This document shows, in pieces, positions 31,609 to 37,895 of a DNA stretch of 37,895 nt; positions within the stretch are counted from its first letter, which is position 1, and each line of letters starts with the position of its first letter. The position numbers and the translations under genes are program-made. The notes under the pieces were generated by a model, which ran no database searches, was not told the DNA's origin, and saw only the letters and a program-made list of their open reading frames with translations. Source of the stretch: a virus; IMG/VR virus record IMGVR_UViG_3300047444_000152, positions 1-37,895 of that record; one strand, 5' to 3'.

Positions 31609-32241
31609 ATGTACGCATTGAACCCGCAAGCAGCACGCCAGGCAGAACAACGCAGCGAGCGCATTACCGAAATCGGCAAGTACGTCGGCCAGTTCACGCG
31701 AGCCGAGGATATCGAAAGCTCGAAGGGAACGCGAGGCATCGACTTCGCCTTCGTGACGGAAGACAAGCAGACCGCGAACTTCACCCTCTGGACGTTCAAC
31801 ACGGCGAACAAGGAACTGTTCGGCTTCAAGCAACTGCAAGCGCTGATGACGTGCCTGCGCGTCAAGAACATCGCGCCGAGTGATGCGGTCGTGAAGAAAT
31901 GGGACCGCGACACGCAGCAGGTTCAAGAGTTCGACGCCCAAGTGTTCGCCGATCTAATGAACAAGCCTGTCGGCATCCTGTTCGAGACGGAGGACTATCA
32001 GAAGACGGACGGATCGATCGGAACCAAGGTTGTGCCGGCTGCGTTCTTCGAAGCATCGTCCGAACTGATGGCGTCCGAAATCCTGGACAAGAAAGCGGCC
32101 GCAAATCAACTTGCGAAGATGATCCCAAATCTGCGTCACCGCCCGATTCGCAACGGCCAAGCATCGACGCCCGCACCGACGCGCCAAGCATCGGCGCCCG
32201 CTGGCAGATTTGACGACATGGACGACGATATCCCGTTCTGA
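31609..32241 (+). CDS. Phage single-strand DNA-binding protein with acidic tail
   Basis: A 210-residue protein. The body is beta-rich with aromatic residues (GIDFAFVTEDKQTANFTLWTFN), consistent with an OB fold. After a Pro/Ala/Thr-rich linker it ends FDDMDDDIPF, the acidic tip used by bacterial SSB proteins to dock partner enzymes. AAAGGAAAC stands upstream. Placed right after the Sak4-like ATPase. The call rests on tail, composition and context rather than a strong body match. Confidence 0.75.
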   Translation: MYALNPQAARQAEQRSERITEIGKYVGQFTRAEDIESSKGTRGIDFAFVTEDKQTANFTLWTFNTANKELFGFKQLQALMTCLRVKNIAPSDAVVKKWDRDTQQVQEFDAQVFADLMNKPVGILFETEDYQKTDGSIGTKVVPAAFFEASSELMASEILDKKAAANQLAKMIPNLRHRPIRNGQASTPAPTRQASAPAGRFDDMDDDIPF

Positions 32242-32254
32242 AATTAACAACAAC

Positions 32255-32280
32255 GCGCCGCTAGCACGCTCTAGCGGCGC
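32255..32280. other. Perfect 10-bp-stem hairpin without T-run
   Basis: GCGCCGCTAG, CACGCT loop, CTAGCGGCGC. No T-run on the right and only AT-rich, interrupted sequence on the left, so it is not a standard terminator. It stands 15 bp before the next start codon and could stabilise mRNA ends or affect translation. Confidence 0.6.
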
Positions 32281-32295
32281 ACCAAGGGGAACAGC

Positions 32296-32535
32296 ATGGA
32301 GACATTGAGTGAGTGGCACCCGAGAGAAATTACGCCGGTTCATGTCGGCGTGTACGAAGTGCGAGTGAAGGCAAACGGCAAGATCGTGCGTTGGTTCAGC
32401 TACTGGGACGGGAGACGATGGTCGCTTTCCGCATCGACACCAGAGCAAGCGAGCATCTATATGTACACCCGCAGCGATGCAGCAGAGCACGCAGGCGGGT
32501 TTGAATGGCGCGGATTGAAGGAGAAAGCAGAATGA
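32296..32535 (+). CDS. Small hypothetical protein, DUF551-like (79 aa)
   Basis: SEWHPREITPVHVGVYEV followed by YWDGRRWS: the same layout as the gene at 28639 (W..P...GVY ... DGxW), so the two are probably diverged copies. GGGG ribosome site after the hairpin at 32255. Function unknown. Confidence 0.65.
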   Translation: METLSEWHPREITPVHVGVYEVRVKANGKIVRWFSYWDGRRWSLSASTPEQASIYMYTRSDAAEHAGGFEWRGLKEKAE

Positions 32536-32813
32536 AGCGAAGCAAAGAAGAAGACGCGATCATGAGCCGTATCGCGAACCTCAAAACCGAACTGAAACGC
32601 CAGAACAAGCTGCTCGAAGAAGAGCGCTATCGTAACGCGGGCATCGCGATAGGCGACATAGTGGTGTCTAAAGGCGAGCGGTTCCGCGTAGCACAGGTGA
32701 AGACGTTTAGCTACGGCTCGGTATGGGTAATCGGCAACGCAAAGAAGAAAGACGGATCTTGGGGCACGGCGCCGCGCCAACTTTATAACGACTGGACGAA
32801 GGAGCAAGCATGA
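32532..32813 (+). CDS. Coiled-coil hypothetical protein (93 aa)
   Basis: N-terminal coiled-coil (EEDAIMSRIANLKTELKRQNKLLEEERY), then a small beta part with GDIVVSKGERFRVAQVKTF, reminiscent of KOW/SH3-like folds. The start overlaps the previous gene by ATGA. Function unknown. Confidence 0.6.
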   Translation: MKRSKEEDAIMSRIANLKTELKRQNKLLEEERYRNAGIAIGDIVVSKGERFRVAQVKTFSYGSVWVIGNAKKKDGSWGTAPRQLYNDWTKEQA

Positions 32814-32998
32814 GCTTAGACAACAAGCAGCCCGTCACCGTCGTATCGATCGAGCATATCCGCGAACAGCTCCGCATTGCAGAGATCGACATTGCAGAGG
32901 CGACCTTCCGGCGCGATTCGCTGCGCCTGATCCTCGATTTGCGCGAGATCCCGCATCGTAATCGTACCGCCGCGATCATAGCGAAATTTTATGCGTGA
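32810..32998 (+). CDS. Small helical protein (62 aa)
   Basis: EHIREQLRIAEIDIAEATFRRDSLRLIL is a long amphipathic helix. The end is basic (PHRNRTAAIIAKFYA). ATGA overlap with the gene before. A weak copy of the TAATAC dyad (TAATAC-N7-GCTTTA) lies right after it at about 33000-33018. No family recognised. Confidence 0.55.
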   Translation: MSLDNKQPVTVVSIEHIREQLRIAEIDIAEATFRRDSLRLILDLREIPHRNRTAAIIAKFYA

Positions 32999-33089
32999 CT
33001 AATACACCCGACGCTTTATTTGCAGGTAATATAGCTAGAACCGATACGCAAGATGCTTTATGTCTGGCGATGACAACAAGGAGCCGGTA

Positions 33090-33587
33090 GTGAGCAATCT
33101 CTTCGAAATCGCGAGCGAGTACCGCGCAGATGCGGCGAAGCTCGAAGACCTGGATCTGGACGACCAGACGTTCGCTGACACGCTCGAAGCGATCAGCGGC
33201 GATCTGGAAACCAAATGCATGCAGACCGCTTTTGTGGCGAGAAATCTCGAGGCGACCGCAGCGCAGATCAAGGAAGCAGCCAAGGTCATGACAGAGCGCG
33301 CGAAGGCGCTTGAGAACCGAGCAGAGCGCATCCGAAAGTACCTGCTCGATGGCCTCACGCTGGCGCAGCGCGACAAGATCGATACGCCCTACTTCCGCAT
33401 CAAGATCGCGCTCAATCCGCCGAGCGTGCAGATTGCAGACGAATCGCTGATTCCGGATGCGTACAAAACGGAACCGGAGCCGCCCAAGCCGATGCCGGAC
33501 AAGAAGCTGATCGCGGCGGCGCTGAAAGATGGATTCGAAGTACCGGGTTGCTCGCTCGTTCGCGGGCGCCGTTTGGATATTAAGTGA
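33090..33587 (+). CDS. Gp157-family protein
   Basis: A 165-residue protein of the phage Gp157 family. The start is set at GTG 33090 because AAGGAG lies six bases upstream and MSNLFEIASEYRA matches the family's opening. An ATG 30 bp earlier has no ribosome site. Residues 5-100 are a long coiled-coil (ETKCMQTAFVARNLEATAAQIKEAAKVMTERAKALENRAERIRKYL). The C-terminal beta part has PYFRIKIALNPPSV and the closing VRGRRLDIK. Members have been linked to phage resistance in streptococci and recombination clusters. Its activity is unknown. Confidence 0.87.
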   Translation: MSNLFEIASEYRADAAKLEDLDLDDQTFADTLEAISGDLETKCMQTAFVARNLEATAAQIKEAAKVMTERAKALENRAERIRKYLLDGLTLAQRDKIDTPYFRIKIALNPPSVQIADESLIPDAYKTEPEPPKPMPDKKLIAAALKDGFEVPGCSLVRGRRLDIK

Positions 33588-33594
33588 GGAAACC

Positions 33595-33981
33595 ATGACG
33601 CCAGAACAAAAAATCAAGCACCTGATCCTTATTCGCTACGCGGAACTGAACAAGAAGCCTGCGCCGGAAAACGTCACCGCCGAGAACATCGACGAACTAT
33701 ACGACGAGACGAACGGCGACGACTACGAGCTTCAAGACGCAATCAGCGACGTGCGTTGCAGCGGCGAGGAAACCGGCCTTTCTTGCGACTGGTCGCGCCA
33801 CTACGAATCTGACGCTGTAGCAGCGAAAGCGCCGGATGGTTCATGGGTAGGCTGGACGTATTGGTACGGAGGCGGCAAGCACGGCGAGCCAGAGGCAATC
33901 GACTGGATCGAAGACGCCTACGACGTGACCTGCACAGAGGAAGAAAAGCTCGTTGTCGTTCGCACGTTCAAGCAAGTCTAA
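33595..33981 (+). CDS. Acidic hypothetical protein (128 aa)
   Basis: Starts MTPEQKIKHLILIRYAELNKKPAPENVTAENIDELYDE. Strongly acidic, with a Trp/Gly-rich centre (GSWVGWTYWYGGGKHG) and the metal-like pattern CSGEETGLSC. GAGGAAACC stands upstream. Similar unnamed proteins occur in Burkholderia phages. Role unknown. Confidence 0.62.
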   Translation: MTPEQKIKHLILIRYAELNKKPAPENVTAENIDELYDETNGDDYELQDAISDVRCSGEETGLSCDWSRHYESDAVAAKAPDGSWVGWTYWYGGGKHGEPEAIDWIEDAYDVTCTEEEKLVVVRTFKQV

Positions 33982-33993
33982 CCGAGAACAACC

Positions 33994-34125
33994 ATGTCTA
34001 CGTCAATCACCATCTTAGCCAACGGCTACATGGAAATCACCTGTGTAAATCCTGAAGCCGAGCCGTTGCGCAGGCATTACGTGATTCGGCGCACGGTCGA
34101 TTACCGGTCGATTCCTTGGTGCTAG
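33994..34125 (+). CDS. Small hypothetical protein (43 aa)
   Basis: MSTSITILANGYMEITCVNPEAEPLRRHYVIRRTVDYRSIPWC. A basic beta-type peptide. Starts 12 bp after the previous gene, with CGAGAACAACC upstream. Function unknown. Confidence 0.45.
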   Translation: MSTSITILANGYMEITCVNPEAEPLRRHYVIRRTVDYRSIPWC

Positions 34126-34127
34126 GC

Positions 34128-34307
34128 GTGGGCAGGGACGAATGCTTACACCGCTTCATGGCAGCAGCGAGAGACGGACGCCGAGGCGACTACAACGCAG
34201 CTAAGGCGATCGTCGAGAGCGTGAGACAGAGAAGCGGCAACGAGGCCGCAGAGACGGCAAAACGCGAACTGTGGGCGTATATCCGCAGCGAGAAGAAAAC
34301 AAAATGA
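34128..34307 (+). CDS. Small helical protein (59 aa)
   Basis: LHRFMAAARDGRRGDYNAAKAIVESVRQRSGNEAAETAKRELWAYIR, helical and basic. GTG at 34128 chosen (CTAGG upstream). A TTG at 34116 would make a small overlap instead. ATGA overlap with the RusA gene. Function unknown. Confidence 0.5.
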   Translation: MGRDECLHRFMAAARDGRRGDYNAAKAIVESVRQRSGNEAAETAKRELWAYIRSEKKTK

Positions 34308-34681
34308 CAGGCCAAAACGAGTTACAGGGCGTCTCACAATGCTTGACGCTCCCTCTGCCGCCTTCCGTCAATAACTACTGGCGGAAATCGCAGCGCGGAA
34401 TGTACATCACGAAGGAAGGCAAAGACTTCCGCCAGCGTGTAGCCGAGATCGTCGCCGAGCACAACGCGATCAAGTTCGGCACATCGCGCCTGTTCATGGC
34501 TGTTCGCCTGTCGATGCGCGATCGACGTGCGGCTGACCTTGACAACCGCCTCAAGGCACTCAATGACGCGCTGGAACATGCCGGCGTGTTCGACGATGAC
34601 GAGCAGATCGACGAGCTGCACGTTCACCGCGGGCCGATCGTCAAGGGTGGCGAATGTTTCGTGATGATCTCGGGGGTGTGA
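34304..34681 (+). CDS. rusA: RusA-family Holliday junction resolvase
   Basis: A 125-residue endonuclease. LPLPPSVNNYWR is the family opening, and DLDNRLKALNDALEHAGVFDDDEQID carries the catalytic Asp residues. RusA dimers cut four-way junctions made during recombination or packaging. It sits with NinB and YbcO-like genes, a common phage set. ATGA overlap in front, one base shared with the next start. Confidence 0.94.
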   Translation: MTGQNELQGVSQCLTLPLPPSVNNYWRKSQRGMYITKEGKDFRQRVAEIVAEHNAIKFGTSRLFMAVRLSMRDRRAADLDNRLKALNDALEHAGVFDDDEQIDELHVHRGPIVKGGECFVMISGV

Positions 34682-35094
34682 TGGACAAACTCACGATCTT
34701 CCTCAATCGCACGAATCGCCGCATGGCGGCAGATGCGATTCATGCGCGGCCCGATGGCCACATGCTGACCATCCAGGAGCCGACGCGCACGACGCGCCAG
34801 AACGCCCTACTCCATTCGTTGTTCAGCCAGATCGCGCGACAAGCCGAGTTTCACGGTCGGCGCCTCACAGCTGTCCAGTGGAAAACGCTGCTCGTATCCG
34901 CCCATTCGGTCGCGACCGGAATCGGCACTGACATGGTTCCGGGACTCGAAGGCGAATGGGTGAACATCCGCGAATCGACCGCGCAGATGGGCGTGAAGCG
35001 CCTAAATAGCCTGATCGAGTACACGCTTGCTTGGGCGGCCGACAACGACATTCGCATCGCAGCGGATCCGGGCATGGAGGAAATGGCAGCATGA
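34681..35094 (+). CDS. ninB: NinB-family recombination protein
   Basis: A 137-residue protein of the NinB (Orf) family, which binds single-stranded DNA and helps Red-type recombination. Seen: RTTRQNALLHSLFSQIARQ, WKTLLVSAHSVATG and IEYTLAWAADNDIRI, the conserved blocks. Length agrees with lambda NinB (146). Adjacent to RusA. Confidence 0.92.
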   Translation: MDKLTIFLNRTNRRMAADAIHARPDGHMLTIQEPTRTTRQNALLHSLFSQIARQAEFHGRRLTAVQWKTLLVSAHSVATGIGTDMVPGLEGEWVNIRESTAQMGVKRLNSLIEYTLAWAADNDIRIAADPGMEEMAA

Positions 35095-35456
35095 CAGGCA
35101 AAGAGCAGATCTTATCGCTCCTGCAATCGGGCGAATACACGCGCCACGAGATCCAGGCGATCGTCAAGATGACGACTGGCGGCACGAACAACGCGATCAA
35201 GCAGCTTCGAAACGAGGGGCTTGTCTATGTCGCCCGGTGGGAGCGCCAAGAATATTCGCGGGGCTTCACCGGCAATCAGCTCGCCGTCTACCGGGCCGGC
35301 ACGAAGCGCGACGCAAAGCGAATCGCGAAATTCACAAAGGCGGAAGTGTGCAAGGCATATCGGACCAAGTACGCCGCCATCCTGAAAGCGCGGTATGCAG
35401 CTAAGAACGGCCAGCAGATCAATCCGTTCGCGCAACTTCTGTGGAGCCAGCAATGA
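35091..35456 (+). CDS. Small winged-helix protein (121 aa)
   Basis: MTGKEQILSLLQSGEYTRHEIQAIVKMTTGGTNNAIKQLRNEGLVYVARW is a winged helix. A basic tail follows (AGTKRDAKRIAKFTKAEVCKAYRTKY). Likely binds DNA. ATGA overlaps at both ends. Target unknown. Confidence 0.68.
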   Translation: MTGKEQILSLLQSGEYTRHEIQAIVKMTTGGTNNAIKQLRNEGLVYVARWERQEYSRGFTGNQLAVYRAGTKRDAKRIAKFTKAEVCKAYRTKYAAILKARYAAKNGQQINPFAQLLWSQQ

Positions 35457-35857
35457 AGCGATCAGGATTCAAGCGCAAGGAGCCGAAGCCGTTCGAGCTT
35501 GCCGATCGCAAGACGACGCTCAAGCGCACGGCGATGAAGTCGCGCGTCAAAAAGCCGACCGTTGCTGAAGGCTCGAAATATCTTGCTGCGTGCCGCGGCG
35601 AGCGATGCTATCTCGGCGTGATCTGCGGCGGCGAAGCGTCGCCTGAAATTGTTGTCCCCTGCCACAGCAATCAAGGCAAGCACGGTAAAGGCATGGGGCT
35701 GAAGGCTGACCACACCTACACCGTTCCGGGCTGTCACTGGTGCCACCAATGGCTAGACGCTGGCAAGGCAAGTCGCGAAGAAAAGTTCTCAACATGGGAT
35801 CGCGCTTACGGCGAATGGAAGTTCGTGCGCGATGGAAAAATGGAAGCAGCAGCATGA
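35453..35857 (+). CDS. YbcO-like nuclease (DUF1364)
   Basis: A 134-residue protein. A basic N-terminus, then ACRGERCYLGVICGG, HSNQGKHGKGMGLKADHTYTVPGCHWCHQWLD, the Cys/His and GMGxKADH pattern of the DUF1364/YbcO nuclease family. E. coli YbcO is an HNH-type DNA nuclease. Its usual partners NinB and RusA are next to it. Confidence 0.85.
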   Translation: MKRSGFKRKEPKPFELADRKTTLKRTAMKSRVKKPTVAEGSKYLAACRGERCYLGVICGGEASPEIVVPCHSNQGKHGKGMGLKADHTYTVPGCHWCHQWLDAGKASREEKFSTWDRAYGEWKFVRDGKMEAAA

Positions 35858-36213
35858 AAAACACAATCAATATCGGCCAACAGCCCGAAACGATCTCCCC
35901 GCACGAGCTTGCAGACGCCATGCAGCCGGGCCGAGCGTACTCGCAGGAGGAAGTCGTTGCGCTGATGCCAGGGCGCCCGCGCGCCTGCGTGCGCGACACG
36001 CTGCATCTGATGGTCGCTAAGGGGATGGTCTGGAGGAACAACAGCAAGCGCGGCGCGATCACGTTCGAACTGCTGAGCGGTGAGCAGTTACGGGATGCCG
36101 TCGAGAGCAAGACGAAGCGCCTCGACGTGCCGGATTGGATGAAGAATAACTTGGTCGGATATGAGCGTTCGCAGAACGGCTTCCGCGATCTGTGTTTACT
36201 CGCGCGAAAATAA
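35854..36213 (+). CDS. Winged-helix-like hypothetical protein (119 aa)
   Basis: SPHELADAMQPGRAYSQEEVVALMPGRPRACVRDTLHLMVAKGMVWRNNSKRGAITFELL reads as a winged helix. The C-terminus has PDWMKNNLVGYERSQNGFRDLCLLARK, resembling a short segment seen in other phage replication-region proteins. ATGA overlap with the gene before. Function unknown. Confidence 0.62.
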   Translation: MKNTINIGQQPETISPHELADAMQPGRAYSQEEVVALMPGRPRACVRDTLHLMVAKGMVWRNNSKRGAITFELLSGEQLRDAVESKTKRLDVPDWMKNNLVGYERSQNGFRDLCLLARK

Positions 36214-36225
36214 TACGATAGGTGC

Positions 36226-36254
36226 TTGACGGACTGATACCGCGCAAGTATTAT
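36226..36254 (+). promoter_or_regulatory. Rightward promoter with TGATAC-N7-GTATTA dyad
   Basis: TTGACG (36226-36231), 17 bp, TATTAT (36249-36254). Dyad at 36235-36253 with one mismatch, same geometry as at 24121 and 30294. Followed by GCAGCACACACAA and AGAAGGAAAC, as after the 30294 promoter. Confidence 0.75.
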
Positions 36255-36303
36255 TCATCGCAATGCAGCACACACAATAACTACACAACAGAAGGAAACC
36301 AGC

Positions 36304-36387
36304 ATGTACAACTACTACCGCTTCGCCTTATTACGTCGCGTTCTCTGCGTGGCCGCCTTCTTCAAACACGATCGAAGCCCGTTATAG
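36304..36387 (+). CDS. 27-codon peptide gene after the duplicated promoter
   Basis: MYNYYRFALLRRVLCVAAFFKHDRSPL, basic and hydrophobic. The ATG follows AGAAGGAAACC at a good distance. The sequence shares CTTATTACG and ATCGAAGCC with the 5' end of the gene at 30369, so it may be a truncated copy or a leader peptide for the gene at 36462. Confidence 0.4.
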   Translation: MYNYYRFALLRRVLCVAAFFKHDRSPL

Positions 36388-36461
36388 CTCGGTCGTATCT
36401 AAAGCAGACAGACACTGGCGCGCGCATCGCCGCCTAGCCACCCTTCATTTTTGAGGAAAGC

Positions 36462-37388
36462 ATGACCCAAGAACTCATCCGCCAGTTGTTCAATACGGCG
36501 CGCAATGCAGACTCGCTTCAATCGTTCGAACGCGTCGCGGCTGAGATTCTCTCCGCGAGCATCGCCGACACAGCGGATTACAAGCGAATGTTTGAGGAAG
36601 CAGTTTCCGCGCTGGCGGCAATCGACAACGCGCTTGGGATCGATCCGGATGAGGCAGGAGGCGCGGCGCCTATCTTGGAGGCTATTGAACGGTTGCGTAA
36701 CGACGGCGAGTGCCGATCGTGCGTCGATGACAAGTGTGTGACCGGACCCGAATGCGTGACGCTTGGTCGAGACGCCGCCCCTACGCCTGAGCGTGCGGAC
36801 GCCGACACAGCGGGGGCACTGAGCGCAGAGCAAGAGCGGGAGCAGTTTGAAGCTGATTACGCGACCGTATGGAATGCGGCATTGAAAAACAATGGATGGA
36901 ACGGAGACCACGTAGCCGGTGATGTGAAAGACCTGCGCGAAGGCGATACCTATGGCGAAGGGCGCGATTACCTAAACGCGCGATGGGAAGGCTGGCAAGC
37001 CCGCGCTGCTTTGTCTGCCCCCGCCAGCATGAGCGCAGAGCCGACATGCACATGCTCAAGCAATCCGCACTATTACAACTGCCCGGTAACGGCGCACGTC
37101 AGAAGCATGCTTGCCCAATCGGGCGAATGCGCGCAAGGCATCGCCAATCCGAGCGACAAGCAAGAGGCGGACTGCCATCAAACCTGTAGCGCGTGTTGGG
37201 GCGAACAGGGCGAACGTTGGCCTTGCGCAAAGAAAGCCGCCGCCCCTCTCGCCCAGTCCGCAGAGCAAGACAGGATTGATGCGGAGCGGTGGCGGTGGCT
37301 CAAGAAAAATGACTTCTGGTTGCCTTGCTCACCCAGCGGGACGGAAACCGCCATCGACGCCGCTATCGCCAAGGGAGCGAGCAAATGA
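36462..37388 (+). CDS. Cys-rich modular hypothetical protein (308 aa)
   Basis: Residues 1-80 are helical. Around 84-98 lies CRSCVDDKCVTGPEC, and about 190-260 contains more cysteine pairs (CTCSSNPHYYNC, CHQTCSACWGEQGERWPC), suggesting zinc knuckles. The middle has FEADYATVWNAAL...YLNARWEGWQARAAL, and the end DRIDAERWRWLKK...ETAIDAAIAKG. The last module recurs in the next gene. Such mosaic proteins are common in Burkholderiales phages. None has a known role to my knowledge. GAGGAAAGC upstream. Confidence 0.7.
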   Translation: MTQELIRQLFNTARNADSLQSFERVAAEILSASIADTADYKRMFEEAVSALAAIDNALGIDPDEAGGAAPILEAIERLRNDGECRSCVDDKCVTGPECVTLGRDAAPTPERADADTAGALSAEQEREQFEADYATVWNAALKNNGWNGDHVAGDVKDLREGDTYGEGRDYLNARWEGWQARAALSAPASMSAEPTCTCSSNPHYYNCPVTAHVRSMLAQSGECAQGIANPSDKQEADCHQTCSACWGEQGERWPCAKKAAAPLAQSAEQDRIDAERWRWLKKNDFWLPCSPSGTETAIDAAIAKGASK

Positions 37389-37819
37389 CTGGAGAACAAA
37401 AAGCCGCGCTCGATCTGGCTATCCTGAATCTCAGGACTCACGGTGACGATCAATTGCTGAGCGCCGTGCAACCGCTGATCGAGTTTTACGAATCCCGCGT
37501 ATTGGCGGAGAGGAAGGAGCCGGTTGCGTGGGTCCGCTATCGCAGCGACGGCGGATTCGAAGGCCCGATCATGGACAGCGACGCGCGGATGTGTGACACG
37601 CGCAGGAGCTTTTGGACGCCGCTGTTCGCCCACCCCACGCCGGATGATGCGAAGGACGCAGCGCGGTATCGGTTCATCAAGTCAAAGGTCAAAACTTTCT
37701 CGCTCGATATGGGCGGAAACCACACCTATGTGATGGACTATTCAATCGCTCGCGTGCGCGGCCCCTCTCTCGACGCCGCCATCGACCGAGCAAGGCAATC
37801 CGGAGAGGAAGGGAAATGA
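37385..37819 (+). CDS. Modular hypothetical protein (144 aa)
   Basis: PVAWVRYRSDGGFEGPI...WTPLFAHP is a frequent phage module, and the end DAARYRFIKSKVKTFS...SLDAAIDRARQSG repeats the C-terminal module of the gene before. ATGA overlaps at both ends. Function unknown. Confidence 0.65.
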   Translation: MTGEQKAALDLAILNLRTHGDDQLLSAVQPLIEFYESRVLAERKEPVAWVRYRSDGGFEGPIMDSDARMCDTRRSFWTPLFAHPTPDDAKDAARYRFIKSKVKTFSLDMGGNHTYVMDYSIARVRGPSLDAAIDRARQSGEEGK

Positions 37820-37895
37820 GAAAGCGAACAGTACGGAAATACGTCGCCACAAAAGACGTAATCAGCACCCTTTTCAACGGTGACTTACCGCTACA
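37816..37895 (+). CDS. Partial hypothetical gene cut by the window end
   Basis: MRKRTVRKYVATKDVISTLF, basic N-terminus, start overlapping the previous stop by ATGA. It has no stop before the window ends. If the molecule is circular the frame would continue from base 1 to TGA at 97-99, giving a protein of about 59 residues. This is a hint, not proof. Confidence 0.5.
   Translation, partial: MRKRTVRKYVATKDVISTLFNGDLPL

Overview
The window reads as a nearly complete temperate podovirus (or prophage) of the P22 type from a GC-rich betaproteobacterium, most likely Burkholderia or a relative. This host guess rests on codon use and the general look of the hypothetical genes; no host gene is present. 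The head and tail genes follow the P22 order: small terminase, large terminase, portal, scaffold, coat, gp4-like, gp10-like, a needle-position gene, gp7/gp20/gp16-like ejection proteins, tailspike.

Layout. (1) 1-200: an AT-rich stretch, three 20-bp repeats spaced exactly 32 bp and a perfect DnaA box, which together look like an iteron replication origin. (2) 197-1507, rightward: a small gene and a membrane O-acyltransferase, a likely lysogenic-conversion gene. (3) 1415-24033, leftward: the late operon. Read in transcription order it has accessory genes and a phosphoesterase, packaging, head, an extra fibre, tail tube and plug, a cupin-SET fusion, ejection proteins, tailspike, and lysis genes (two holin candidates and a T4-type lysozyme). 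At least four intrinsic terminators punctuate it, one inside the portal reading frame. A 56-codon membrane-protein gene lies on the opposite strand between the ejection and tailspike genes, where P22 keeps its superinfection-exclusion region. (4) 24034-26206: the control region, with divergent promoters, a CI-like repressor without a protease domain, a Cro-like gene, and a compact leftward promoter plus terminator cassette that would make a small RNA of about 77 nt. (5) 26207-37895, rightward: the early operon. It holds a lambda-O-like initiator with iterons inside its gene, a DnaC-like loader, many overlapping small genes, an HNH/AP2 endonuclease, a recombination set (Sak4-like ATPase, SSB with an acidic tail, Gp157-like, RusA, NinB, YbcO-like), and Cys-rich or repeat-domain hypotheticals. 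The last gene is cut by the window end.

Three rightward promoters (24.1, 30.3 and 36.2 kb) carry the same dyad TAATAC-N7-GTATTA at the same place between the -35 and -10 boxes, suggesting one regulator. No integrase, protelomerase, ParA/ParB or plasmid Rep protein was recognised. If the ends join, the rightward early operon runs through the origin-like repeats into the acyltransferase and converges with the late operon at about 1.5 kb, so the window may be a whole circular or permuted genome. All functional calls come from reading the sequence; no search was run.
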